DNA of 64,000 bases from Streptomyces sp. 7-21 (GTDB lineage: Bacteria > Actinomycetota > Actinomycetes > Streptomycetales > Streptomycetaceae), in NCBI RefSeq assembly GCF_016741785.1, contig NZ_JAERRL010000018.1:36763-100762 (forward strand), written 5' to 3'. The notes under the pieces are model-generated. The model saw only the letters and a list, made by a program, of their open reading frames with translations, was not told the origin of the DNA and did no database searches. Shown piece after piece: positions 51,305 to 60,076 of this stretch; the first letter of the stretch is position 1, and each line of letters opens with the position of its first letter. The position numbers were made by a program, and so were the translations under genes.

Positions 51305-52510
51305 TCAGACCCTGGCCAGCTCGTCGTACACGCTCAGCACGTGCGCGACGGTGGTGTCCTCGGTCGGCCAGCTCCCCGCCCGGATCCTGCCCGCTTCGGC
51401 CAGTGCGGCCCGCCGCTCCCCGTCCCCCACCAGGTCCGCGACGGCCTCGCCCAGCGCGCCGGGATCGCCATAGGGCACCAGCACGGCCGCGTCGCCAACC
51501 AGCTGCGGGACGCTGCCGACGGCGGTCGCCACCAGCGGCACGCCGCGGCGCAGCGCCTCCTGGGCCAGCGGCGCGCGGGCAGCCCAGCGGGCAGCGAACA
51601 CCACCACGTCGGCGACGGCCACCAGGCGGTGGAGGTCGTCCCGCTTCCCCAGCAGGCGAACGGGCAAGTGCTCACGTGCGATGCGGCGCTGGAGCGTGGC
51701 GCGTTCCGGCCCCTCGCCGGTGAGGACGAGCAGCGGCTGCGGGGTCAGGCGCCGCCAGGCGCGGGCAGCGGTCAGCAGCCCGTCCAGCACCTCCCGGTCC
51801 TGCCGGTGGCCGAGGCGGGCCGAGGCGACGAGCAGCGGCCGGTCGACGGCACCGACGTCGGCGCGCAGCTTGAGCGGCTCGGCCTCGGCGTGCGCCCCTC
51901 GCCGCGGCCGCCGCTGCACCGGAAGCACGACGGGCGCGAGACGGGCGTCGCGCGCCCCTTGCCGGCGCGCGCGGTCGACCAGGTCCGTCGTCGCGCCCAG
52001 CACGACGGACGCCGCGCGCGCCACCCACCGTTCCGTCAGCGTCCGCAGGCGCTCCCGTGCGCCACTGGCGGTCGAGCGGGTGTGCCACGTCACCACGAGC
52101 GGCACGCCGGTCCGCCACAGCGCCAGCGAGGCCAGCAGCCCGGAGCGGATGCCGTGGGCGTGCACCAGGTCGGCGTCCCGGCACACGGCGCGCAGCGTCC
52201 CGACCGTCTCCAGCCGCGACCGGGCGCTGACCGGCACGAACCGCACCGCTGTGGCCGAGAACCCGAAGCGCTGCTCGGCGCCGGGCGTCGCGCACACCGT
52301 CACGCGCACCCCGCGCGCCACCAGACCCGCGGACAGGGAACGCACGTGGGCGCCGGTGCCCGCGCCGCCGCTGCCGAGCACCTGCACCACGTGCAGCGCC
52401 GCCCGGCCGCGTGCGCCGGCCGCCGCCCCGCCGGCCGGTACGCCTCTCCGCCCGCCCGGCAGCAGCGCGCGCACGCCGTGCGGCCCGGCAGCCTGACGTG
52501 CGTCGCTCAC
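51305..52510 (-). CDS. glycosyltransferase family 4 protein
   Basis: The 401-residue enzyme has the GT-B fold: LHVVQVLGSGGAGTGAHVRS near residue 40, DADLVHAHGIRSGLLASLAL in the N-lobe, and LLVLTGEGPERATLQRRIAR and PLAQEALRRGVPLVATAVGS in the C-lobe. The last contains the EALRRGVP form of the E-x7-E region. It should use a nucleotide sugar; the acceptor is unknown. The GTG at 52510 has GAGGGG five bases upstream; its Gly/Ala-rich first 35 residues are probably a flexible leader. It sits between the GH16 gene and recN, as in other Streptomyces. Confidence 0.88.
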   Translation of the reverse strand: MSDARQAAGPHGVRALLPGGRRGVPAGGAAAGARGRAALHVVQVLGSGGAGTGAHVRSLSAGLVARGVRVTVCATPGAEQRFGFSATAVRFVPVSARSRLETVGTLRAVCRDADLVHAHGIRSGLLASLALWRTGVPLVVTWHTRSTASGARERLRTLTERWVARAASVVLGATTDLVDRARRQGARDARLAPVVLPVQRRPRRGAHAEAEPLKLRADVGAVDRPLLVASARLGHRQDREVLDGLLTAARAWRRLTPQPLLVLTGEGPERATLQRRIAREHLPVRLLGKRDDLHRLVAVADVVVFAARWAARAPLAQEALRRGVPLVATAVGSVPQLVGDAAVLVPYGDPGALGEAVADLVGDGERRAALAEAGRIRAGSWPTEDTTVAHVLSVYDELARV

Positions 52511-52619
52511 AGCAGCCCCTCGTTGGCTCGGAGTGGAATGCGCGTCCAGCATGCCAGTCCGGACCGGCCGCGCGGTACCGCGAGCCACTCGCACGGGCGA
52601 GGGAGCGCCCGGCAGGCGG

Positions 52620-54416
52620 TTACGCGCCCCCGTGCCCGAGGCGGGCGGCGGTGGCGAGCAGCTCCTCGGCGTGCGCCCGCGCCAGCTCGGAGTCCTCCTG
52701 GCCAGCCAGCATGCGGGACAGCTCACGCACCCGGCCCTCGCCGTGCACCAGGCGCACGCCGCTGCGGGTCACCGAGCCGTCGCTCGTCTTCTCCACCACC
52801 AGGTGCCGGTCCGCGAAGGCCGCGACCTGCGGCAGGTGGGTGACCACGACGACCTGGGCGTTGTCCGCCAGCCTGGCGAGCCGCCGGCCGACCTCCACCG
52901 CCGCCTTGCCGCCGACGCCCGCGTCCACCTCGTCGAACAGGTACGTCGGCACGGGCGACGCCCCCGCGAAGACGACCTCCACGGCCAGCATCACGCGCGA
53001 CAGCTCACCGCCCGAGGCGCCCTTGGCGATCGGGCGCGGCGGCGCCCCCGGGTGCGGCGCCAGGAGCAGCTCCACCTCGTCGGCGCCGTGCGGGCCGAAG
53101 GTTACCGAGCGGCCGCCGACCGCCAGGCCGGGCTCTCCCTCCGGCGCGTCGGTCTGGCGGACGTCGACGTGGACGCGGGCGTGCGGCATGGCGAGCTGGG
53201 CCAGCTCCTCGGTAACCGCCTCGCCGAACCGCTTCGCCGCTTCCTGGCGGGCCGCCGTGAGCGCCGCCGCCAGCGCCGAGAGCCGGTCGCGCAAGGCGTC
53301 GCGCTCGGCCGTCAGCTCGCCGATCCGGTCGTCGTCGCCGTCGAGTTCGGCCAGCCGCGCCGCACCGCGCTCGGCCCACCGCAGGACGGCGGCGCAGCCG
53401 TCGTGCTCGCCGTCCGTCTCGCCGGGCCCGGGTGCCCCGTACTTGCGGATCAGGTGGGCCAGGACGGCGCGCCGCTCCTCGACGGCGGCCAGCCGCAGCG
53501 GGTCGGCGTCCAGGCCGTCGGCGTAGCCCGCGAGGTCACCCGCCACGTCCGACAGCAGGATGCTGATCTCGCTGAGCCGGTCGGCGAGCTGCGCCAGCGC
53601 CGGGTCGTGTCCGCGCACCGCCTCCAGGGCGCGGTGCGCGCCGCCGACGAGCGTCACGGCGTCGAGCGTGCTGGGGTCGGCCGGGTCACCGGCCAGGGCG
53701 CCGTGGGCGCTGGCCGCCGCGGCGGCCAGCGACTCGGCGTGGCCGAGCCGTTCGGCCTCGGCGGCGAGTTCGGCATCCTCGCCGGGCCGGGGCTCGGCGG
53801 CGGCGATCTCGTCGAGGCCGAAGCGCAGCAGGTCGGCCTCCTGGGCGCGCTCGCGGGCACGCGTGGTCAGCTCGTCGAGTTCGGCGGTGACCTCGCGCAG
53901 CCGCCGGTACGCCTCCTGGTAGGCGGCGAGCGGCTCGGCGACGGCCGCTCCGGCGTACCGGTCGAGCGCCTCGCGCTGCCGGCCGGGGCGGAGCAGGCCC
54001 TGCTGGTCGGTCTGCCCGTGAACGGCGATCAGGTCCTCGCCGAGCTCGGCGAGGAGCCCCACCGGCACCGAGCGGCCTCCGGCGTGGGCACGGGAGCGGC
54101 CCTCGGCGGACAGGGTGCGGGTCAGCAGCAGGGCACCGTCGTCGAGGTCGGCGCCCGCCTCGGCGGCGCGGCGCGCCGCCCGGCTGTCCTCGGGCACGGT
54201 GAGACGGCCCTCGACCACGGCCGCGGAGGCGCCCGCGCGCACCAGCCCTGCGTCCGCCCGGCCGCCGAACAGCAGGCCAAGGCTGGTGACGACCATGGTC
54301 TTGCCCGCTCCGGTCTCCCCCGTCACCGCGGTGAATCCCGAGGACAGTTCGACGACGGCGTCGTCGATCACGCCCAGGTTGGTGATCCGCATTTCTTCCA
54401 GCACGGATACGACCAT
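52620..54416 (-). CDS. recN: DNA repair protein RecN
   Basis: The 598-residue SMC-like ATPase has Walker A AVTGETGAGKTMVVTSLGLL (residues about 29-48), long coiled-coil arms, the signature region SGGELSRVMLAVEVVFA and Walker B TYLFDEVDAGVGGKAAVEVG. It acts early in double-strand-break repair. I chose the ATG at 54416 (MVVSVLEEMRITNLG) because AGGA lies six bases before it and it matches Streptomyces RecN N-termini; the ATG at 54392 is the alternative. It follows nadK and tlyA on the same strand. No clear LexA box was found just upstream. Confidence 0.96.
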   Translation of the reverse strand: MVVSVLEEMRITNLGVIDDAVVELSSGFTAVTGETGAGKTMVVTSLGLLFGGRADAGLVRAGASAAVVEGRLTVPEDSRAARRAAEAGADLDDGALLLTRTLSAEGRSRAHAGGRSVPVGLLAELGEDLIAVHGQTDQQGLLRPGRQREALDRYAGAAVAEPLAAYQEAYRRLREVTAELDELTTRARERAQEADLLRFGLDEIAAAEPRPGEDAELAAEAERLGHAESLAAAAASAHGALAGDPADPSTLDAVTLVGGAHRALEAVRGHDPALAQLADRLSEISILLSDVAGDLAGYADGLDADPLRLAAVEERRAVLAHLIRKYGAPGPGETDGEHDGCAAVLRWAERGAARLAELDGDDDRIGELTAERDALRDRLSALAAALTAARQEAAKRFGEAVTEELAQLAMPHARVHVDVRQTDAPEGEPGLAVGGRSVTFGPHGADEVELLLAPHPGAPPRPIAKGASGGELSRVMLAVEVVFAGASPVPTYLFDEVDAGVGGKAAVEVGRRLARLADNAQVVVVTHLPQVAAFADRHLVVEKTSDGSVTRSGVRLVHGEGRVRELSRMLAGQEDSELARAHAEELLATAARLGHGGA

Positions 54417-54477
54417 ACGAGGTCCTGCCAGGCCCCGGGACTCCCCCCGAAGGAGGCGGGCCCGACGGGAGGTGACA

Positions 54478-54513
54478 CCGCAGGTCAGTCCGCAGGTCAG
54501 TCCGCAGGTCAGT
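54478..54513 (-). repeat. three perfect 12-base repeats at the nadK-recN junction
   Basis: CCGCAGGTCAGT is repeated three times without change. The nadK stop codon (TGA, 54509-54511) lies in the third copy, so the array forms the end of nadK and the start of the spacer before recN. Each copy holds an in-frame-independent TGA, so copy number could change without altering the protein. Confidence 0.9.
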
Positions 54514-55450
54514 GCGGACCGCCCCGCCAGCCCGCCACCGGCAGGGCGAACTTGGCGACGAGCCGGTCGGTGAAGGGAGCGCGGTGCAGGCGGGCCAGGC
54601 GCACGGGAACCGCCCCGCGCCGCACCTCGACCCGCGCGCCGGGCGGGAGTGCGATCGTGCGCCGCCCGTCGCACCACAGCACGCCGTGCCCGGTGTGCGG
54701 CATCACCTCAACGGCGAGGACGGAGTCGGGGGCGGTCACCAGCGGCCGGGCGAACAGCGCGTGCGCGCTGATCGGCACCATCAGCAGCGCCTCCAGCTCC
54801 GGCCAGACCACCGGGCCGCCCGCGGAGAAGGCGTACGCGGTCGAGCCGGTGGGGGTCGCGCACACGACGCCGTCGCACCCGAAGCCGGAGACGGGCCTGC
54901 CGTCGACCTCGGTGACGACCTCCAGCATCCGTTCCCGCGCGGCCTTTTCGACGGTGGCCTCGTTCAGCGCCCAGTCGGTATGCACGACGCGGCCGCTGTC
55001 GCCGTCGCTGCGCACGAGGACGTCGAGCGTCATCCGCTCCTCGACCTCGTAGGCACGGCTGACGACCCGGTCGACGACCTGGTCGAGGTCGTCGCGCTCG
55101 GCCTCGGCGAGGAACCCGACGCGGCCGAGGTTGACGCCGAGCATCGGTACACCGGAGGCACGCGCGAACTCGGCGCCGCGCAGCAGGGTGCCGTCACCGC
55201 CGAGCACGATGAGCAGCTCGCAGCCGTCCAGCACCCGGGTCCTGTCACCGACGACGTGCGGCTTGGCCACCCGCTCGGCCTGCGCGGGCAGCGTGAGGTC
55301 CTCGGCTTCCTCGGTCAGCACCCGCACGTTGAGCCCGTGACCGAGCAGCCCGCGCACGACCCGCTCGGCGCTGCGGATCGCGGCCGGGCGGCCGGTGTGC
55401 GCGAGCAGGAAGACCGTGCGGCCGTCGCGGCTGGTGGTCGCTTGCGTCAC
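54509..55450 (-). CDS. nadK: NAD kinase
   Basis: The 313-residue kinase makes NADP from NAD. It shows ELLIVLGGDGTLLRGAEFAR (GGDGT motif), the NEATVEK segment, and CDGVVCATPTGSTAYAFSAG with GGPVVWP. Length is normal. The GTG at 55450 overlaps the tlyA stop by four bases, which settles the start. The tlyA-nadK-recN operon is widely conserved in actinobacteria. Confidence 0.97.
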   Translation of the reverse strand: MTQATTSRDGRTVFLLAHTGRPAAIRSAERVVRGLLGHGLNVRVLTEEAEDLTLPAQAERVAKPHVVGDRTRVLDGCELLIVLGGDGTLLRGAEFARASGVPMLGVNLGRVGFLAEAERDDLDQVVDRVVSRAYEVEERMTLDVLVRSDGDSGRVVHTDWALNEATVEKAARERMLEVVTEVDGRPVSGFGCDGVVCATPTGSTAYAFSAGGPVVWPELEALLMVPISAHALFARPLVTAPDSVLAVEVMPHTGHGVLWCDGRRTIALPPGARVEVRRGAVPVRLARLHRAPFTDRLVAKFALPVAGWRGGPH

Positions 55451-56271
55451 TGCGGGCCCTCCGTCACGGCACGGTCGGCGTCGGCCGGGTCCAGCGGCGG
55501 CGCACCGGCTCGCAGCCACAGAAAGTACTCGACGTTGCCCGACGGGCCCGGAAGCGGGCTGGCCGTCACCCCCTTGGTGCCGAGCCCGAGGCTGGCGGCG
55601 CGCTCGGCGACCGTCCGGATGGCCTCGGCCCGCAGCTCCGGCTTGCGGACCACTCCCCCGCTGCCCAGGCGTTCCCTGCCGACCTCGAACTGCGGCTTGA
55701 CCATCAGCACGAAGTCGGCGCCGGGCGCGGCGCAGCTCACGAGGGCGGGCAGGACGAGGCCGAGCGGGATGAACGACAGGTCACCGGTGACGAGTTCGGG
55801 GACGGGACCGGCCAGCAGATCCGGCGTCAGGTCCCGCACGTTGGTGCGGTCCATCACGGTGACCCGCTCGTCCGAGCGCAGGGACCAGGCCAGCTGGCCG
55901 TAGCCGACGTCGACGGCGGTGACGTGGCTGGCGCCGTTGCGCAGCAGCACGTCAGTGAAGCCGCCGGTGGAGGCCCCGGCGTCCAGGGCGGGACGCCCGG
56001 CGACGCGCAGTCCGCGCGGCACGAACACCGCGAGGGCGCCGGCCAGTTTGTGCCCGCCGCGCGAGACGTAGCCGGGGTCGTTCTCGTCGGCGCGGACCAC
56101 GAGAGCGGCGCTGGTGGCCACTTGGGTGGCGGGCTTGCCTGCCGTCGTGCCGTCGACGGTGACCCGTCCGGCCTCGATGAGGGAGCGGGCGTGCTCGCGC
56201 GAGCGCGCCAGGCCCCGGCGGACGAGTTCGGCGTCGAGGCGCGCCAGCCGGCGGTTCGTCGCTGCTGCCAC
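55447..56271 (-). CDS. tlyA: TlyA-family rRNA 2'-O-methyltransferase
   Basis: The 274-residue protein has an N-terminal S4 domain (RLARLDAELVRRGLARSREH, LIEAGRVTVDG) and an FtsJ-like methyltransferase with YVSRGGHKLAGAL, the SAM motif LDAGASTGGFTDVLLRNGA and VKPQFEVGRERLG. TlyA methylates cytidines in 16S and 23S rRNA in mycobacteria, and the K-D-K-type residues are consistent. The start is GTG at 56271, six bases after the small upstream gene. Confidence 0.94.
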   Translation of the reverse strand: MAAATNRRLARLDAELVRRGLARSREHARSLIEAGRVTVDGTTAGKPATQVATSAALVVRADENDPGYVSRGGHKLAGALAVFVPRGLRVAGRPALDAGASTGGFTDVLLRNGASHVTAVDVGYGQLAWSLRSDERVTVMDRTNVRDLTPDLLAGPVPELVTGDLSFIPLGLVLPALVSCAAPGADFVLMVKPQFEVGRERLGSGGVVRKPELRAEAIRTVAERAASLGLGTKGVTASPLPGPSGNVEYFLWLRAGAPPLDPADADRAVTEGPQ

Positions 56272-56277
56272 GCCGGT

Positions 56278-56511
56278 TCAGCTCCCGGCCGGACGCGGCG
56301 CCGCGGCGGGCGCGGGCGGCCCGGGCTGCCGGTCGAGGGCCTCGAGGGTCTCGCGCAGGGCGCGGTGCACGTCCTCGTAGACCTCCAGGTGCCCGGAGAC
56401 GGGGAGCCGCTCGGTCTCAGCGAGGCGGCCGAGTGCGGCATCGACGCCGGTGTGGCCGGTGGGTCCGGCGGCAGCCGGGGAGTTCGGATGCGGTTCGAGG
56501 GGCTCGTGCAT
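56278..56511 (-). CDS. small conserved actinobacterial protein upstream of tlyA
   Basis: The 77-residue protein contains ALGRLAETERLPVSGHLEVY and EDVHRALRETLEALD, a conserved helical block seen in small proteins that precede tlyA in actinobacteria. The ends are Pro/Ala-rich. It lies six bases before tlyA and is probably in the same operon. The function is unknown. Confidence 0.78.
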   Translation of the reverse strand: MHEPLEPHPNSPAAAGPTGHTGVDAALGRLAETERLPVSGHLEVYEDVHRALRETLEALDRQPGPPAPAAAPRPAGS

Positions 56512-56630
56512 GGGCCCGACGCTACCCGGTGACCACCGGTGCGCGCCGCCTCACCGTCCCCAACCGCCACCCGCGCCGGGCGGATGCTGGCTGCCCGGGA
56601 CCGGGCCCGCCCCTCCCCTCAGCAGACAAG

Positions 56631-56649
56631 TGAGGTTAGCCTTACCTTC
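56631..56649 (+). promoter_or_regulatory. iron box upstream of the siderophore-interacting protein gene
   Basis: TGAGGTTAGCCTTACCTTC agrees with the iron-box palindrome at about 14 of 19 positions, including both GGTTAG-like halves. It lies 113 bases before the ATG at 56762. Together with the gene function it supports DmdR/IdeR repression. Confidence 0.85.
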
Positions 56650-56761
56650 GTAGCCAGTTGCCAGGGGACGGGCACGCCCATGGTGCCGTGCCGCGCCGTG
56701 GACCCTTGCCCGCGCCCCGCGTGGACGCCCGGGGGCCGGGCGACAGCCGTAAGGACCGGAC

Positions 56762-57592
56762 ATGACCGCCGCGCTCTTCGACTTCTTCGACCTGCACGTG
56801 CTGCGCGCCCAGCGCATCAGCCCCGGCTTTGCCCGCGTCACCCTGGGCGGCGAGTGCGCCGACCGCCTTGCCAGCGGCGGCCGCGACCAGCGGGTCAAGC
56901 TCTTCCTTCCCCGCCCCGGGCAGCGGGAGGCCAGCCTGCCGCGCGGCGCCGGGGACCGCTGGTGGCCCGCCTGGCAGCGCATGGACCCCGCGACCCGCGC
57001 GGTGATGCGCACCTACACCGTGCGGGAGCAGCGCCCGGGCGAGCTGGACCTCGACTTCGCGATCCACGGCGACGTGGGCCACGCCTGCCGCTGGGCCCGC
57101 AGGGTCCGCCCCGGCGACCCGGCCACGCTGCTCGGCCCGCTGACGGAGGACAACGCGGGCGTCGGCTTCCGCCCCCCGGCCGATACCGCCTGGGTGCTGC
57201 TGGCCGGCGACGCCACGGCGCTGCCCGCGATGGCGGGCATCCTCGCCTGGCTGCCGGAGGGCATGCCCGTGAAGGCGTGGATCGAGGTAGCCCACGGCGC
57301 GGACCGCCAGGCGCTGCCGACCAAGGCCGACGCCGACGTGACCTGGCTGTGCCGCGACGGACTGCCGCCCGGCCAGGGCGATCCGCTGCTGAGGGCGGTG
57401 CGCGCGGCCGCTCTGCCGCAGGGCACGCCGTACGCCTGGCTGGCGGGCGAGGCCGGCTGCGTGCGGGCGCTGCGCCGCCACCTCGTGGGCGACCGCGGCT
57501 TCCGCCGCGACCGGATCACGTTCACCGGCTACTGGCGGCGCGGCGTCAGCGAAGACCACCTGATCGAGGAGGCCATCGCCGCCGCGTCCTGA
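56762..57592 (+). CDS. siderophore-interacting FAD protein (ferric-siderophore reductase, ViuB/DesF-like)
   Basis: The 276-residue protein belongs to the SIP family: an FAD-binding beta-barrel with MRTYTVREQRPGELDLDFAI (RxYTxR motif) and a C-terminal NAD(P)H domain with WVLLAGDATALPAMAGILAW and a GYWRRGVSEDHLIEEA end. It reduces imported ferric siderophore to release iron in the cytoplasm. In Streptomyces a similar gene lies near desABCD; here it stands alone after an iron box, 2.5 kb from desCD and about 46 kb from desAB. It converges with the HAD-IIA gene. Confidence 0.92.
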   Translation: MTAALFDFFDLHVLRAQRISPGFARVTLGGECADRLASGGRDQRVKLFLPRPGQREASLPRGAGDRWWPAWQRMDPATRAVMRTYTVREQRPGELDLDFAIHGDVGHACRWARRVRPGDPATLLGPLTEDNAGVGFRPPADTAWVLLAGDATALPAMAGILAWLPEGMPVKAWIEVAHGADRQALPTKADADVTWLCRDGLPPGQGDPLLRAVRAAALPQGTPYAWLAGEAGCVRALRRHLVGDRGFRRDRITFTGYWRRGVSEDHLIEEAIAAAS

Positions 57593-57618
57593 CGGGGCGG
57601 GCCGCGCCCGCACCCGCC

Positions 57619-58662
57619 TCACCGCTCCAGCGCCGCCAGGGCCTCGTGCGCCGGCAGGGTGCACCGCCCCTCCCCCGCGTGCGTCCACGCGGCGGCGCAC
57701 AGCGCCCGCAGTCCGTCCGCCGGGTCACCGCCGGGCGCCGTCCGCTCGCACCGCAGCGCCCCGCCGCTGACGCCCGCACGCCAGCCACCGCACGCGAAGC
57801 CCCCGCCCGACGGCTCCCGCACCACCGCCGGCTGGGGAGCCAGCAGCCCGCGCAGGTCGGCCGCCACGTACGCGGGCCGGTGCGCGGGCGGCGCGGCCAG
57901 CAGCTCCGCGGCGCCGGTCACCCCGGTCAGCACCAGCAGCGCGTCGACCCCGCCGTGGTGCGCCCCCGCGATGTCCGTGTCGAGCCGGTCCCCGACGATG
58001 AGCGGCCGGCGCGCCTGCGACCGCAGCATCGCCTCCCGGTGCATGGGCGGCGCGGGCTTGCCCGCCACCTCCGGCCCGGCGTGCCCGGTCGCCACCCGCA
58101 CCACCTCGACCGCGGCGCCGTTGCCGGGCGCCAGGCCGCGCCCGCTGGGCACGGTCGCGTCGGTGTTGGACGCGAACCACGGCACGCCCCGCCCCACCGC
58201 GAGCGCCGCCTCGGCCAGCGTCGCCCACCGCATGTCCGGGCCGCCGTACCCCTGCACGACCGCCGCCGGGTCGTCGTCGGCGGAGTCCACCGGCCGCAGC
58301 CCGTGTTCCGCCAGCGCCACGCGCAGCCCCTCACCGCCCGCGCACAGCACGGGGGCGCCGGCCGGGACGCGTTCGGCGACGAGGCGGGCGACCGCCTGCG
58401 CCGAGGTGATGACGCTGGACTCGGCGGCGGGCACGCCGAGGCCCGTCAGGTGGGCGGCGACGGCCGCGGGGGTCCGCAGCGCGTTGTTGGTCACGAAGGC
58501 CAGCCGCATGCCGCCCTCACGGGCGGCCCGCAGCGCCGCCACGGCGTGGGGAACGGCCTGGCTCCCGGCGTACACCACGCCGTCCAGGTCGAGCAGCGCG
58601 GTGTCGTAGGCCTCGGCGAGGGGGCGGTCACAGGCACGGGGGGTGGTGAGTATCGCAGCCAT
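57619..58662 (-). CDS. HAD-IIA phosphatase (NagD/4-nitrophenylphosphatase type)
   Basis: The 347-residue protein has HAD motif I in LLDLDGVVYAGSQAVPHAV (nucleophile Asp near residue 25), motif II in LAFVTNNALRTP, motif III in EVAGKPAPPMHREAM and motif IV in LIVGDRLDTDIAGAHHGGVD. The type IIA cap lies between. A C-terminal extension of about 90 residues (from PAYVAADLRGLL) is longer than in NagD and is common in actinobacteria. The substrate is unknown. It diverges from the DUF1015 gene, with 76 bases between starts. Confidence 0.9.
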   Translation of the reverse strand: MAAILTTPRACDRPLAEAYDTALLDLDGVVYAGSQAVPHAVAALRAAREGGMRLAFVTNNALRTPAAVAAHLTGLGVPAAESSVITSAQAVARLVAERVPAGAPVLCAGGEGLRVALAEHGLRPVDSADDDPAAVVQGYGGPDMRWATLAEAALAVGRGVPWFASNTDATVPSGRGLAPGNGAAVEVVRVATGHAGPEVAGKPAPPMHREAMLRSQARRPLIVGDRLDTDIAGAHHGGVDALLVLTGVTGAAELLAAPPAHRPAYVAADLRGLLAPQPAVVREPSGGGFACGGWRAGVSGGALRCERTAPGGDPADGLRALCAAAWTHAGEGRCTLPAHEALAALER

Positions 58663-58738
58663 GGTCGCTTCCGATCATCCCTCACGCCGGTCCGCACCCG
58701 CACGGCGCCCGCTCCCGCCGGCGGCTTACCATGAGCGG

Positions 58739-60022
58739 ATGCCCGCCGATGGTCTGGACCTGGCTCCGTTCCGCGGGGTGCGCTACGCGCCGGACCGTGT
58801 CGGCGGCCTGGCCGCGGTGACGTCCCCGCCCTACGACGTGGTGGTGCGTCCGGAGGGGCTGCGCGCCCTGGAGACAGCCGACCCGCACAACATCGTCCGT
58901 CTCATCCTCCCGCAGGCGTCCGCCCCCGGCGAGGCCCACCGCAGGGCGGCGGCGACGCTGCGGGCCTGGCGCGCGGAGGGCGTGCTCGTCCGTGATCCCG
59001 AGCCCGCCTTCTACGTCTATGAGCAGCGCCACGGCAGCACCGTCACGCAGCGCGGGATCATCGGCGCGCTGCGGCTCACCCCGCCGGAGCGCGGCATCGT
59101 GCTGCCGCACGAGGACACCGTTCCCGAGGTCGTCGCCGAGCGGGCCTCGCTGCTGCGCGCGACCGCCGCGAACCTGGAGCCGCTGCTGCTGACCTACCGG
59201 GGCGGCGGCCCGGCCGCCGGCACCGCCGCGGTCATCGCACGCGCCGCCGCCCGGCCGCCGCTGCTGGCGGCCACCGCGCCGGACGGCACCGGCCACCGGC
59301 TGTGGGCCGTCACCGCCCCCGCCGACCAGGAGACCGTGCGGCGCGGGCTCGCTACCCGCCGCGCCATGATCGCCGACGGCCACCACCGCTGGGCCACGTA
59401 CCTGCGCCTGCACCAGGAGCACGGCGGCGCTCCCCCGTGGGACCGCGGCCTGGTGCTGCTCGTCGACGCCGACCGCTACCCGCTGCGCGTGCGGCCCATC
59501 CACCGGGTGTTCCCCGGGCTGCCCCCTGCGGAGGCGCTGGCCCGCGCCGCGGCGGGGTTCCGGGTCCGCCCGCTCGGCAGCGGGCTGGAGGACGCGCTGG
59601 CGGCCCTCGCTGCCGTTCCGCCGTCCGACGGCAACGCCATGGTGGTGGCGGGCGGCGGTGGATTCCACCTTCTGGACCGGCCCGACCCAGCGCTGCTGGC
59701 GCGGACCGTGCCGGCCGGGCGCCCCGAGGCGTGGCGGCGGCTGGACACGGCGGTGCTGCGCGCCACGCTGCTCGGCACGCTGTGGCGCGGGACGGCCGCC
59801 GGCGCCGTGCGGTACGTGCACGACGCGGCCGCCGCCGTGGCCGCGGCGGCGCGGTCGGGCGGGTCGGCCGTGCTGCTGCGTCCGGTCGCCGAGGAGACCG
59901 TGCGCGGCCTCGCCGAACGCGGGGTCACGCTGCCCGAGAAGGCAACCTCGTTCGGGCCGAAACCGGCAACCGGCCTGGTGCTGCGGCTCCTTGACGAGGG
60001 CGGCACACCCGATTGCGGGTGA
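58739..60022 (+). CDS. DUF1015-family protein (SerK-like fold)
   Basis: The 427-residue protein matches DUF1015 with FRGVRYAPDRVGGLAAVTSP, the NIVRLILPQ block, FYVYEQ and the conserved MIADGHHRWATYLRLHQEH. Some members of this family are ADP-dependent serine kinases, but many actinobacterial copies are untested. I chose the ATG at 58739 because the family starts just before the PFRGVRY segment. Its stop is three bases before the iron box of desC, so the siderophore unit begins right behind this core gene. Confidence 0.86.
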   Translation: MPADGLDLAPFRGVRYAPDRVGGLAAVTSPPYDVVVRPEGLRALETADPHNIVRLILPQASAPGEAHRRAAATLRAWRAEGVLVRDPEPAFYVYEQRHGSTVTQRGIIGALRLTPPERGIVLPHEDTVPEVVAERASLLRATAANLEPLLLTYRGGGPAAGTAAVIARAAARPPLLAATAPDGTGHRLWAVTAPADQETVRRGLATRRAMIADGHHRWATYLRLHQEHGGAPPWDRGLVLLVDADRYPLRVRPIHRVFPGLPPAEALARAAAGFRVRPLGSGLEDALAALAAVPPSDGNAMVVAGGGGFHLLDRPDPALLARTVPAGRPEAWRRLDTAVLRATLLGTLWRGTAAGAVRYVHDAAAAVAAAARSGGSAVLLRPVAEETVRGLAERGVTLPEKATSFGPKPATGLVLRLLDEGGTPDCG

Positions 60023-60025
60023 AAC

Positions 60026-60044
60026 TTAGGTTAGGCTAACCTCA
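60026..60044 (+). promoter_or_regulatory. iron box upstream of desC-desD
   Basis: TTAGGTTAGGCTAACCTCA matches the iron-box palindrome at 18 of 19 positions, the best of the three in this window. It is 32 bases before the desC ATG, a position where a bound DmdR1/IdeR would block transcription. Confidence 0.95.
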
Positions 60045-60076
60045 CTCCCAGTCTTCTCTGCTGACCTGGGAGCCGC

